Below are positions 16,649 through 25,488 of a stretch of DNA of 64,000 nucleotides, in pieces (position 1 is the first letter of the stretch; each line of letters starts with the position of its first letter). Position numbers and translations under genes: made by a program. The notes under the pieces were generated by a model. It saw only the letters and a program-made list of their open reading frames with translations. It did not search any database and had not been told where the DNA came from. The DNA is taken from NCBI GenBank assembly GCA_024235795.1, contig JACKLR010000002.1, positions 806,001-870,000 of the forward strand, written 5' to 3'. The stretch comes from Burkholderiales bacterium (lineage in GTDB: Bacteria > Pseudomonadota > Gammaproteobacteria > Burkholderiales > Nitrosomonadaceae).

Positions 16649-18238
16649 ATGGATACAACAAATTTAATTATGTGGTCGGCGGTAGCGCCGGTTCCGTTGT
16701 TGTCAGCGATGACAGTGTTGCTGTTGCTGTCAATGCTTCTCGTGTTACTGGTATCTTCACCAACGGCAGCACTAAGAATAGGTTTTGTAAGCACGACGCT
16801 CACTGTGGCGATGAGCGTCTATATGCTGACTATTTTTGATAATGATTTTGCGGGAATTCAACTTTATGAGAACTACCAGAATTTCGCATTTAATTATAGT
16901 GTTGGTGTAGATGGCGCAAATATTTTATTTATACCATTAACTGCCATACTTACGCTTTTGGCGTTGATTTATACCTTAACAACCAGACGTTCGACGGATC
17001 GCATACAAATTGCCTGCTTACTGGGTTATGAAGCAATACTGATCGGCGCGTTCTCGTCCATGAACGCCATGCAGTTCTGGATCTGGTGTGTTTTGGAACT
17101 GGTGCCTTTGGTTCTTATTACTTACCGGACGGGTTCCGGGCAGAACAAACGCTGGGTCGTTGCGTTGTTGATGCAGCATTGGGGTAGTGGCCTGCTAATG
17201 GTTTTCGCTGGTTTCATGTTGTTGGCATTTAGCATTATGGGGCCTGCGGACGTGCTTTCATTTGACTGGATTATGTTGTCGGAAAATGAAAAGCCGCTTC
17301 AATATGGTACGCTGATTTTTTTCCTGCTTTTATTTGGCTTTGCTATACGCATGCCTTTGTTTCCATTTCATGGCTGGTTGCCGGTATTGGCCGAACAGGG
17401 TTCTGTAGCCAGTGTCGGTATTTTCCTGGTGGGATTGAAGCTCGGTGTTTATGCTGCAATTCGTTTTATCCTGCCGACGGTGCCCGAGATTGCAGAGGAA
17501 TGGACATGGTTTGTACTAACGCTCGGTTTGATTGGAATTTTCTACGGTGCATTACTGGCGCTGATGCAAGTCAATATTCGGCGATTACTTGCGTTTGCAG
17601 TGATCAGCCATACCGGAATGCTGGTTATCGGTATCTTTGACTTCAATAAATATGGCATGGAAGGCAGCATTCTGCTCTCTATCGCTTATGGACTGGCAAC
17701 TGCCGGTATGCTTTTCAGTATCGGTATGATTTATAAACGAACACATACGGCATATATTTCCCGTCTTGGCGGTATGTATGATGTAAGTGCGGCGATAGCG
17801 ATTTTGTTTGTTATTTCTGCGTTGAGTACAATGGTAATGCCCGGCACGCCTGGATTTGATGGTGCGCATTTGCTGATAGAAGGTACAATCAAAGGGCATG
17901 GGTGGCTTGTGTCCATTGCCATACTTATTGGTAACGTATTGGCCGCTGCTTTACTTCTGCGCGCATTTCAGCAGATTTTTATTGCGTCCCCCAAACGTTT
18001 TCAGGGGCCGTTTGTTTATAAAACAAATACAAGTACGGATCCTTCTCCTAGAAATGAACGGATAATTGCCACGGTTATCTGTTCGTTACTGATAGGCATT
18101 GGTTTCCATACTTCCCCGTGGGTGGACATGATCGATCAGAATGTAGAACACCGAAGAGAATTGCATAAAATTGACTATGGTACGCATTATATCGATAAGG
18201 ATTCGATGCATTTAGAAACTAAGGATTACGAGAAATGA
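16649..18238 (+). CDS. NuoM-like membrane subunit (copy 2), divergent
   Basis: A 529-residue polytopic NuoM-like protein. The Glu of the first ion-path motif is kept (WIWCVLELVPLVL), but the central Lys is replaced by Arg234 in GFAIRMPLFPFHGWLP, and the usual HVEAP loop reads LAEQGS. These changes suggest an altered or structural role. ATG 16649 is preceded by GAGGGA 5 bases upstream and starts 7 bp after the previous stop; the longer open frame from 16625 is less likely. It overlaps the next gene by 4 bp (ATGA), which indicates translational coupling. Confidence 0.85.
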   Translation: MDTTNLIMWSAVAPVPLLSAMTVLLLLSMLLVLLVSSPTAALRIGFVSTTLTVAMSVYMLTIFDNDFAGIQLYENYQNFAFNYSVGVDGANILFIPLTAILTLLALIYTLTTRRSTDRIQIACLLGYEAILIGAFSSMNAMQFWIWCVLELVPLVLITYRTGSGQNKRWVVALLMQHWGSGLLMVFAGFMLLAFSIMGPADVLSFDWIMLSENEKPLQYGTLIFFLLLFGFAIRMPLFPFHGWLPVLAEQGSVASVGIFLVGLKLGVYAAIRFILPTVPEIAEEWTWFVLTLGLIGIFYGALLALMQVNIRRLLAFAVISHTGMLVIGIFDFNKYGMEGSILLSIAYGLATAGMLFSIGMIYKRTHTAYISRLGGMYDVSAAIAILFVISALSTMVMPGTPGFDGAHLLIEGTIKGHGWLVSIAILIGNVLAAALLLRAFQQIFIASPKRFQGPFVYKTNTSTDPSPRNERIIATVICSLLIGIGFHTSPWVDMIDQNVEHRRELHKIDYGTHYIDKDSMHLETKDYEK

Positions 18239-19764
18239 GCCAAGCTGAATTTCCACTGTTAAGTCTAATCATACTGCTCCCGTTGGTCGGTGCAGTTGCA
18301 ACGGGTTTGATTCGCGATAAGGGTCTTGCAAAATCAATTGCACTGGGAATGTCATGTCTGGTATTTCTCTTGACGATACTCATGCTGCTGGTTTTTGACA
18401 GCAATAAAAGCGATTTTCAGCTGGTTGAGCAATATTCCTGGATATCGTCGATAAATGTCGAATATCTGGTCGGTGTTGACGGGATATCTGTGCTGTTTTT
18501 GCCACTGACGGCCTTGTTGACGATTGTCGCCATTCTTGCGTCATGGAATTCAACACAACACAGTCACCGGTTCCATTTTGCACTGCTTCTCGCATTGGAA
18601 GGCGTAACAATGGGCGTATTCTGCGCCATTGACATGGTGCTGTTCCTGTTATTCTGGGAATTGACGCTGCCGCCGTTTTTCTTCCTGATCGGCTTGTGGG
18701 GTATTGGCTCGCAGCGCCGAGGCGCGGCAATGAAGTATACGCTGTTTATGCTGTTCGGTGGCGTGCCGCTGTTACTTGCCATTATTCTACTGGCTGTTAA
18801 TCATGCGTCTCAGACTGGTGGTGTTATTCCCTATGATCTGGCATTTAGTTTGCCGGTATTATTGGAAACACATTTGCCGATTGAATTACAAAACGTCGTG
18901 TTTTTGCTGTTGCTGCTAGGCTTTGCGGTAAAAGCACCACTGGTTCCGCTGCATACCTGGATGCCGACAGTATCCATGGAAGGCCCAACGCATGTTGTTG
19001 CGTTATTGGTTGGTTTAAAGCTCGGTGTATATGGTATTTTACGATTTACTTTACCATTGGCGCCGATCGCAGCAGTCGAGTTTAGCTGGATTTTAAGTGC
19101 GATAGGCGTAGTCACATTAATCTATGGCGCATTAATTGCCTTGCAGCAAACAAATTTAAGGCGATTGCTTGCATTTGCCAGCGTTAGCCATGTCGGTATG
19201 GTTATCATTGGTATTGCTTCTTTGAATATTCAAGGCCTGCAGGGCGCTATTTTTCAATTGCTCAACTTCACGCTGATTGCAAGCGCATTAATGCTGATTG
19301 CTGGCTTTATCCAGCACCGTTTAGGAAGCACCGATGTAATTCATTTGGGTGGAATGGCTAAAGTCATGCCGCGTTTGACTTGCTTTTACTTTCTTTTTGC
19401 GTTGGCGAGTATCGGTATTCCGGGAACGAGCGGTTTTCCGGCAGAACTGTTGATGATTATTGGCGCATTAACTTCACATACCGGATTGGGGGTTGCAGCA
19501 TTGGCAGGCGCTATTTTGGGTGCGGCTTATATGCTCTCTTATACCAGACGGGCGTTTTTGGGTCCCATCAGTAATAATGACGTTGCACAGGCGCAGGATT
19601 TGCGTTCGCGTGAGTTTGTGTTATTGTGTTTTCCAGCATTGCTGGTACTGATTTTTGGTTTCTTTCCGGACTTGATTCTAAGCGTCAATCAATTGTCTAC
19701 TGAAGCGTGGTTAGCACGATTGAGAACTGTATTCCAGGAATCACATCTGGCGCTTTTGGAGTAA
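18235..19764 (+). CDS. NuoM-like membrane subunit (copy 3)
   Basis: A 509-residue polytopic NuoM-like protein with about 14 membrane segments. Conserved residues: Glu in FLLFWELTLPPFFF and Lys233 in GFAVKAPLVPLHTWMP. The following loop reads SMEGPTHVV instead of HVEAPT, closer to the NuoL form. Start ATG 18235 overlaps the preceding stop by 4 bp. Together with copies 1 and 2 and the NuoL-like gene it gives four antiporter-type subunits in one operon, more than the single DabB of minimal DAB systems. Confidence 0.86.
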   Translation: MSQAEFPLLSLIILLPLVGAVATGLIRDKGLAKSIALGMSCLVFLLTILMLLVFDSNKSDFQLVEQYSWISSINVEYLVGVDGISVLFLPLTALLTIVAILASWNSTQHSHRFHFALLLALEGVTMGVFCAIDMVLFLLFWELTLPPFFFLIGLWGIGSQRRGAAMKYTLFMLFGGVPLLLAIILLAVNHASQTGGVIPYDLAFSLPVLLETHLPIELQNVVFLLLLLGFAVKAPLVPLHTWMPTVSMEGPTHVVALLVGLKLGVYGILRFTLPLAPIAAVEFSWILSAIGVVTLIYGALIALQQTNLRRLLAFASVSHVGMVIIGIASLNIQGLQGAIFQLLNFTLIASALMLIAGFIQHRLGSTDVIHLGGMAKVMPRLTCFYFLFALASIGIPGTSGFPAELLMIIGALTSHTGLGVAALAGAILGAAYMLSYTRRAFLGPISNNDVAQAQDLRSREFVLLCFPALLVLIFGFFPDLILSVNQLSTEAWLARLRTVFQESHLALLE

Positions 19765-19808
19765 TACTTGCTGATACTCGCTTTGTTCAAATGAAGGCTT
19801 AATGCGTT

Positions 19809-20882
19809 ATGCCGAATTCGACTCATGGCGTCGATTATTTAATAGACTTAAATGCGCGACATGCGCAGGCATTCAAAGATCTGGCAGCAGAACGTCGAAG
19901 ATACAGAGGAGAGCATCCAACTGAGATTGCGGCCTTAAAGTGCATGGATGGCCGGCTCCATTTGCCGGTTATTACACAGACAACGCTGGGAATAATTCAA
20001 CCTTTTCGTAATCTGGGTGGAAAATTTGATCTGGGCTGGCCTTTTTTTCAGGTTATCATAGACCAATGGGTGCAGTACGCAATTCATCGCGGCCGCCATT
20101 GTCTGGTTTTTGTGACATATCACTATGCGAGGGGCGATGAACATCGTGGATGCAGAGGTTTCAATTATGATACTGGTGCGGCACGGGATGCAGCAATAGT
20201 CCTAAAGAATCAGTTTGTCAGTATTTATGGCAAAGGGGCCGTTGTTCCCATAGTGTGCGGCATTGAGACGGATCTTGATGCATTGATTTTGCATGGTGAA
20301 GACGACAATGCAGTTGTGGATTTGGCCAAGATCAAACAGTCATCGCAGTTAGAAATTGAAGAGTTGCTTTATTCATTATACCCGACCATGCCGAAACGGA
20401 TCATATGGGATATGATGCCATTGGTTCGCGGGAATATCAGACATATCGCGGAAGTAAGATCATCTAACCGGCCTGTAGCCGAAGCCGAGCATAAGGAGTG
20501 GGTTTTGGGTGTGGGACGTGGTTTCGATTGGCTGCACGCGATTAATACTGCGTTTATAGTGGGTCCCTTTGATCCATATTTATCTGTTGCAATCGAAACC
20601 GCTGCAAAGCTTTTGAAAGGTAATATTGATGAAGGCCGGGTTGATCCAAATGGTATTGTGTTACTGACCTCGGCAGCCTATCGAGATGAGACGGGTCCTG
20701 AACATCTTTTGGCTCAAAAAAAAGCGCTCTTTTTGAGCAAGTTTGCTCAGGACATCATCAAGGCAAAGGTTCCCGATCTATTGCCCCATTTACAAATCCT
20801 GACGGGGTCGACCAACCTGGATTCGAGAAAATTTGAGGTGATCGAACGTTTGAACGCGACTCAAGCACTAAAACCTTCATAA
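19809..20882 (+). CDS. Stand-alone protein with beta-carbonic-anhydrase-type zinc motifs
   Basis: A 357-residue soluble protein, without signal peptide, closing the DAB-type operon 45 bp after the last NuoM-like gene. It carries both signature elements of beta-type carbonic anhydrases: C-x-D-x-R (Cys45, Asp47, Arg49 in KCMDGRLHLP) and H-x2-C (His112, Cys115 in DEHRGCRGF), in the right order and 67 residues apart. The remainder (about 150-357) is not recognisable to me. It may hydrate CO2, help or regulate DabA, or be an inactive relative. It might be a distant relative of carboxysomal CsoSCA, whose His/Cys spacing differs. Function is inferred from motifs plus operon position. Confidence 0.7.
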   Translation: MPNSTHGVDYLIDLNARHAQAFKDLAAERRRYRGEHPTEIAALKCMDGRLHLPVITQTTLGIIQPFRNLGGKFDLGWPFFQVIIDQWVQYAIHRGRHCLVFVTYHYARGDEHRGCRGFNYDTGAARDAAIVLKNQFVSIYGKGAVVPIVCGIETDLDALILHGEDDNAVVDLAKIKQSSQLEIEELLYSLYPTMPKRIIWDMMPLVRGNIRHIAEVRSSNRPVAEAEHKEWVLGVGRGFDWLHAINTAFIVGPFDPYLSVAIETAAKLLKGNIDEGRVDPNGIVLLTSAAYRDETGPEHLLAQKKALFLSKFAQDIIKAKVPDLLPHLQILTGSTNLDSRKFEVIERLNATQALKPS

Positions 20883-20908
20883 GCTTGATCATGCATTAAA
20901 GATGTTGA

Positions 20909-21880
20909 TTATAGGGTTGGCGCAAGTAATTCTTTAAACTTCTCAGTGGCTTTAATCAAGGCTGTCAAGATCCCAGTCTCCCAAACTGAATGGCCTGCAT
21001 CATCGATGATGATGTATTCAGCCTGCGGCCAGGCGTGATGTAAATCATCCGCGCTGATAATTGGACAAACGGCGTCGTACCGGCCTTGCACGATAGTAGC
21101 GGGAATAGGGTGAAGTTTATGCACATTATCCAGCAGTGCATTTTCCGGCAGGAAAATATCGTGGCTGAAGTAATGTGCTTCCATACGCGCTAGCCCCAAA
21201 GCAACAGTATCTCCCGCAAAATAATCCACCGTTTCCTGACTAGGCAATAGCGTTGAACAGGAACCTTCGTAAATACTCCAGCTGCGAGCGGCGGGCATAT
21301 GTATCGCGGGATCCGGATGCATAACACGCTGGTAGTAGGCAGCAAGAATGTCTTTGCGCTCAGCTGTGTCTAGCGGTTCAACGAATTTTCGCCAGGCTTC
21401 CGGAAATAATGTCCGCAGTCCATACAAAAACCAATCGATTTCTTGCTTTCGACATAAAAATATTCCACGTAATATCAATCCCAGACAGCGTTCCGGGTGT
21501 GCTTCGCCATAAGCAAGCGCCAGTGTGCTGCCCCAGGAGCCGCCAAATACCAGCCATTTTTCAATTTTAAGATGTTCTCTCAATTGCTCAAGATCGCTGA
21601 TCAGCAGCGGCGTTGTGTTGTTGCGAATTTCGCCTAATGGTGTTGAACGCCCGGCACCACGTTGATCGAGAATAATAATTCTGTAAAACGAGGGGTCAAA
21701 AAAACGGCGATGGGCGGGCGTCGATCCTGCACCCGGTCCGCCATGCAAAAAAACAGCCGGAATGCCATCAGGATTTCCTGACTGTTCCCAGTAGATTGTA
21801 TGTATTGAATCGACCGGCAACATGCCTTTTTGATTAGGCTCGATTTCTGGAAATAATTTACACATGGTGTCAACTTGCAT
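20909..21880 (-). CDS. pip: Proline iminopeptidase
   Basis: A 323-residue alpha/beta hydrolase of family S33 that removes N-terminal proline from peptides. Motifs: oxyanion loop HGGPGAGSTP, nucleophile Ser in GGSWGS, Asp in GRYDAVCP and His in DAGHSVWE. The N-terminal LFPEIEP stretch and YWEQSGNPDG are typical of bacterial Pip. There is no signal peptide, so it is cytosolic. It converges with the carbonic-anhydrase-like gene and diverges from the small gene at 22020. The start could also be the second Met at 21865; no strong ribosome-binding site separates them. Confidence 0.93.
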   Translation of the reverse strand: MQVDTMCKLFPEIEPNQKGMLPVDSIHTIYWEQSGNPDGIPAVFLHGGPGAGSTPAHRRFFDPSFYRIIILDQRGAGRSTPLGEIRNNTTPLLISDLEQLREHLKIEKWLVFGGSWGSTLALAYGEAHPERCLGLILRGIFLCRKQEIDWFLYGLRTLFPEAWRKFVEPLDTAERKDILAAYYQRVMHPDPAIHMPAARSWSIYEGSCSTLLPSQETVDYFAGDTVALGLARMEAHYFSHDIFLPENALLDNVHKLHPIPATIVQGRYDAVCPIISADDLHHAWPQAEYIIIDDAGHSVWETGILTALIKATEKFKELLAPTL

Positions 21881-22019
21881 AATGCTCTATTTGGTAAGTT
21901 TGTCTGAAATTTTACAAAAAAAGGTGATAAATAGCACTGAGTTCAAAACTTCTATGATTTAGGGTTCTGGTATATTCGTTGACATATTTTAACTGCATCT
22001 ATAATTTAAAGGTAATATC

Positions 22020-22259
22020 ATGCATCATACGATTTTAAAAGAACAGGAAGTTTCTATGTTGCGCACTGAAATAGAAATGCTCATGAATGAACGTCAGAGC
22101 TTATTAAAAACAGTAGGCGCAGCGGCCAGATTTATTGCCTGCTTGGATAGCAGAAAATTACCGAAGGAAGCGTTTGAGACAGCGAAAATATTGTCTACAA
22201 CATTGAATCAATTAAATGAAGATACCTTGCAGGATGCACTGGAAAAAGTAAAGGCCTAA
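22020..22259 (+). CDS. Small helical protein, unknown
   Basis: A 79-residue protein with no recognised domain. Two or three amphipathic helices are likely: a charged first helix (EQEVSMLRTEIEMLMNER), a short mixed segment with one Cys, and a C-terminal charged helix. No signal peptide. ATG 22020 follows AAAGGT. The stop lies 4 bp before the patatin gene, so the two are probably translated from one message. The presence of a good ribosome-binding site and coupling to its neighbour supports a real gene; function unknown. Confidence 0.65.
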   Translation: MHHTILKEQEVSMLRTEIEMLMNERQSLLKTVGAAARFIACLDSRKLPKEAFETAKILSTTLNQLNEDTLQDALEKVKA

Positions 22260-22263
22260 TTCG

Positions 22264-23433
22264 TTGTCAAAAACAAAAAGAAAATTAAGGCCCTGTGATG
22301 ATAAACCAAAAGTTGGACTGGTTCTGACTGGAGGCGGTGCGCGTGCGGCATATCAAGTGGGCGTCTTGCGCGCTATCGCTGAAATGTTACCCGAAGACGC
22401 TGATAATCCATTTCCTGTGATATGCGGCACTTCTGCAGGCGCAATTAATGCTGCCAGTTTGGCCGTTGCTGCAAATGAATTTCAGGAAGGTGTGCGGCAG
22501 TTAGAAGATGTATGGGCCAATTTTCACGTTGGTCAAGTCTATCGCGCTGATCTTATGGGCGTATTGAAAAATAGCTTCAAATTTCTGATTTCGTTATTTT
22601 CAAGTGATTACGGGCGTCATAGAGCGATTTCCTTATTGGATAATTCGCCATTGCAATCGTTGCTGTTACGTAGAGTTCCGTTAAAGATGCTTCATCACTG
22701 TATTCGATCCGGATCGTTGCACGCATTGGGTATTACAGCCTGGGGATATACCTCCGGCCAATCGGTGACATTTTATCAGGCTGCACGAGGAATTATTCCC
22801 TGGAAGCGTGCGCAACGTGTTGGCGTTTCAACCCAAATAGGGGTGCAGCATCTAATGGCATCTTCAGCGATCCCATTTTTTTTTCCACCGATTAAATTGA
22901 ATCGTGAATTTTTTGGCGATGGTTCGATGCGACAAATGACACCCATCAGCCCTGCACTCCATTTGGGTTCAGATAAAGTACTGATTATAGGTGTACATAG
23001 AGAATACGATGAACTACCAAAACGTGTCAGTGCTACAAGTTATCCCTCATTTGCACAAATAGCCGGACATGCCATGAACAGCATTTTCGTCGATAGTCTC
23101 GATGTTGATCTTGAGCGTTTACAACGCATCAATGAAACATTGAAATTAATACCCCTCCAAACAAGACAGGAAAATAAAATGCGATTGAGACCCGTAGATT
23201 CGATGATAATTTCACCGAGTATTGAAATTAATGAAATTGCGCAAAGCTATGCTCAATCATTGCCGATAACAATGCGTTCCCTGTACCGAGCAGTTGGTGC
23301 AATGAGTCCTAACGGATCAACGCTGTTGAGTTATGTATTGTTCGAAGCGCCGTTTTGCAAAGCGCTGATTGAATTAGGCCGAAATGACACTTTGCAACAG
23401 AAAGATAAGGTCTTGCAGTTCATTAGTACGTAA
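22264..23433 (+). CDS. Patatin-like phospholipase
   Basis: A 389-residue protein with the patatin catalytic dyad. The oxyanion motif GGGARAAYQVG is near residue 22, the nucleophile motif GTSAG follows, and the dyad Asp lies in GDGSMRQMTP. No signal peptide is visible, so the site of action is probably the cytosolic membrane face. It should hydrolyse phospholipids or acyl esters. The start is TTG 22264, four bases after the preceding stop, with AAGG nearby; no earlier in-frame ATG exists. Its C-terminal region (after about 290) is family-typical but of unknown function. Confidence 0.88.
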   Translation: MSKTKRKLRPCDDKPKVGLVLTGGGARAAYQVGVLRAIAEMLPEDADNPFPVICGTSAGAINAASLAVAANEFQEGVRQLEDVWANFHVGQVYRADLMGVLKNSFKFLISLFSSDYGRHRAISLLDNSPLQSLLLRRVPLKMLHHCIRSGSLHALGITAWGYTSGQSVTFYQAARGIIPWKRAQRVGVSTQIGVQHLMASSAIPFFFPPIKLNREFFGDGSMRQMTPISPALHLGSDKVLIIGVHREYDELPKRVSATSYPSFAQIAGHAMNSIFVDSLDVDLERLQRINETLKLIPLQTRQENKMRLRPVDSMIISPSIEINEIAQSYAQSLPITMRSLYRAVGAMSPNGSTLLSYVLFEAPFCKALIELGRNDTLQQKDKVLQFIST

Positions 23434-23495
23434 TTCGTTAAATAAAGTGATGCGTAAATTTATTCAGTAATCATCAGTGTAGGAGTGAATGTTAA

Positions 23496-24221
23496 ATGGG
23501 CTTTGATAGTCCTCAGTTTTGGATTGCTGTACTACAAATCATTGCAATTGACATCGTGTTGGGCGGAGATAATGCAGTTGTAATTGCGCTTGCTTGTCGT
23601 CATTTACCGGAGAAACAACGTAACCAGGGCATTTTCTGGGGAGTGCTTGGTGCCATAGCATTACGCGTTATTCTAATTTTTTTCGCACTGAGTCTGTTGA
23701 CAGTACCTTATTTGAAAATAGTCGGCGCCTGCTTGTTGATATGGATTGGTATCAAGTTACTGCAACCCGAACCGACTGGCAACGGTCATGAAGTTGCAGC
23801 GAGCACGACTTTGACTGGCGCGATTAAAACAATAATAGTCGCTGATGCCGTAATGAGTCTTGACAATGTAATCGCTATCGCCGGAGCAGCCAAAGACAGT
23901 ATGACGCTCGTCATTTTCGGCCTTGTTTTTAGTGTACCTATTATTGTATGGGGCAGCAAACTGGTCATGAAACTAATGGACCGGTACCCCGTAACAATCG
24001 TGATCGGTGCAGCGTTGCTGGGTTGGATAGCCGGTGATATGTTGGTAACCGATGAAGTTACACGCGAATGGGTGAGCCTTAACGCTGCTTATTTACAGTG
24101 GTTGATTCCAATTATCGCAATACTCATTGTCGTTGGAATCGGCAAGAAACTCGCTGCCCGTACGCAAGCTAGAATGGTCGCCGTGGTGGATCTGGTTGAT
24201 AAAAATAAGCAATCGCATTGA
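23496..24221 (+). CDS. TerC/YjbE-family membrane protein
   Basis: A 241-residue integral membrane protein with seven predicted segments. Two repeat halves carry the family motif: IDIVLGGDNAVVIALA in the first and VADAVMSLDNVIAIAG in the second, with Asp-Asn pairs that form the metal path. TerC/YjbE proteins are linked to manganese efflux and to metal supply for exported proteins. The upstream gap of 62 bp is too short for the yybP-ykoY manganese riboswitch that controls some relatives. A UspA gene follows after 36 bp. Confidence 0.88.
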   Translation: MGFDSPQFWIAVLQIIAIDIVLGGDNAVVIALACRHLPEKQRNQGIFWGVLGAIALRVILIFFALSLLTVPYLKIVGACLLIWIGIKLLQPEPTGNGHEVAASTTLTGAIKTIIVADAVMSLDNVIAIAGAAKDSMTLVIFGLVFSVPIIVWGSKLVMKLMDRYPVTIVIGAALLGWIAGDMLVTDEVTREWVSLNAAYLQWLIPIIAILIVVGIGKKLAARTQARMVAVVDLVDKNKQSH

Positions 24222-24257
24222 ACTGTACTGAGTTGTGCGATACAGGAAAAATTGAAT

Positions 24258-24683
24258 ATGTTGAAAATTTTATTACCTATTGATGGCTCTGAAAATTCCA
24301 TTAAAGTGGTTAAAGAGACGATTAAAATGATGGATTGGTATAAGGAAAAACCGGAACTACATCTTTTAAACGTCCAACTTCCTCTTGATGGGAATGTTTC
24401 ACTTTTCATTAATCACAGTGATATTAAGCAGTATCATCAAGAAGAAGGTATGAAATGTTTACAAGCAACGGGTGAAATATTAGACCAGTCACACATTTCA
24501 TATCAATTCCATATCACGGTTGGAGATCCGGCAGAAATGATTGAACGGTTTGCGACAGAACTGCACTGTAACATGATTGTTATCAGTGCACGTGGACATG
24601 GTGTGATTAAAAACCTGTTACTCGGATCAGTTGTTAATAAAGTAATGCAGCTGGCATCGGTACCTGTGTTACTCGTTAAATAG
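24258..24683 (+). CDS. Universal stress protein (UspA family), second copy
   Basis: A 141-residue UspA-fold protein beginning MLKILLPIDGSENS and ending ASVPVLLVK. The phosphate-binding region reads SARGHGVIKNLLLGSV, keeping the terminal GS of the ATP motif but with altered upstream spacing. ATG 24258 is chosen because AGGA lies 9 bases upstream; the TTG two codons earlier is less likely. It sits between TerC and a cyclic-nucleotide phosphodiesterase-like gene. It is only distantly similar to the Usp at 9531, so the two are not a recent duplication. Confidence 0.86.
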   Translation: MLKILLPIDGSENSIKVVKETIKMMDWYKEKPELHLLNVQLPLDGNVSLFINHSDIKQYHQEEGMKCLQATGEILDQSHISYQFHITVGDPAEMIERFATELHCNMIVISARGHGVIKNLLLGSVVNKVMQLASVPVLLVK

Positions 24684-24702
24684 CGTAAATTTGGAGCGAG
24701 AC

Positions 24703-25467
24703 GTGAAGCTCAGAATATTGGGGTGTAGTGGTGGCATTGGAAGTGATTCAGATACCACATCCATGCTGATTGATTCAGATATTTTGATTGATGCGGGAAC
24801 TGGCGTAGGAAATTTATCGCTGGAGGAGTTAATCCAAATTGATCATATTTTTGTAACACATTCCCATCTCGACCACATTGTTTTTATCCCTTTTCTGGTC
24901 GATACAGTGGGCTTTATACGCAAAAAACCAATTACCATTTATGCCACTCAATCGACAATAGATATTTTACGCAAACACCTGTTTAACTGGCATATCTGGC
25001 CAGATTTTACAAAAATACCAGATACAGAGAATCCCTATATGCGATTTGAAGCTATATCGGAAGGGATGGTGTCAGATTTACAAGGTAGAAAGATTACACC
25101 GCTACCCGCCAATCATGTTGTGCCTGCTGTTGGCTATCAGATTGATTCTGGTCGCGCCAGTTTGGTTTTTACTGGAGATACAACAACTAATGATGTGCTT
25201 TGGACTGTCGTAAATACAATTGAAAATTTGAAATATTTGATTATTGAAGTAGCTTTTTGCGAAAAGAAAAAGGATATTGCCATCCGGTCAAAGCATCTTT
25301 GCCCAAGCCTGTTGTACGCCGAATTGGAAAAACTCAAATTAAAGACTGAAATATACATTACACATTTAAAGCAGGGCGAAGATGAGTTGACAATGCGTGA
25401 GATTAAAGCCTACGCTGGAAAATTTAATCCACGCAGATTATTAAGAAATCAGGTATTCGAATTCTAG
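24703..25467 (+). CDS. Class II cyclic-nucleotide phosphodiesterase-like metallo-beta-lactamase-fold protein
   Basis: A 254-residue cytosolic hydrolase. The metal motif is THSHLDH (HxHxDH), preceded by the LIDAGTGVGNL strand-loop and followed by ANHVVPAVGY, FTGDT and ITHLKQG, the arrangement of class II cAMP phosphodiesterases. It may hydrolyse a cyclic nucleotide. GTG 24703 is chosen because GGAG lies 6 bases upstream; the longer TTG frame overlaps that site. It lies 21 bp before a GAF-ATPase gene, so the two are probably one operon. The family call is fairly secure, the substrate is not. Confidence 0.8.
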   Translation: MKLRILGCSGGIGSDSDTTSMLIDSDILIDAGTGVGNLSLEELIQIDHIFVTHSHLDHIVFIPFLVDTVGFIRKKPITIYATQSTIDILRKHLFNWHIWPDFTKIPDTENPYMRFEAISEGMVSDLQGRKITPLPANHVVPAVGYQIDSGRASLVFTGDTTTNDVLWTVVNTIENLKYLIIEVAFCEKKKDIAIRSKHLCPSLLYAELEKLKLKTEIYITHLKQGEDELTMREIKAYAGKFNPRRLLRNQVFEF

Positions 25468-25488
25468 AGTATCTCAAAGAGGTGTTGA

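Noticed and set aside
10305..19764. Partial complex I (nuo) operon
   Set aside because: Only antiporter-like subunits occur, interleaved with DUF2309; no FeS, flavin or small membrane Nuo subunits are present.
23434..23495. yybP-ykoY manganese riboswitch before TerC
   Set aside because: The interval is only 62 bp and shows no suitable paired elements.
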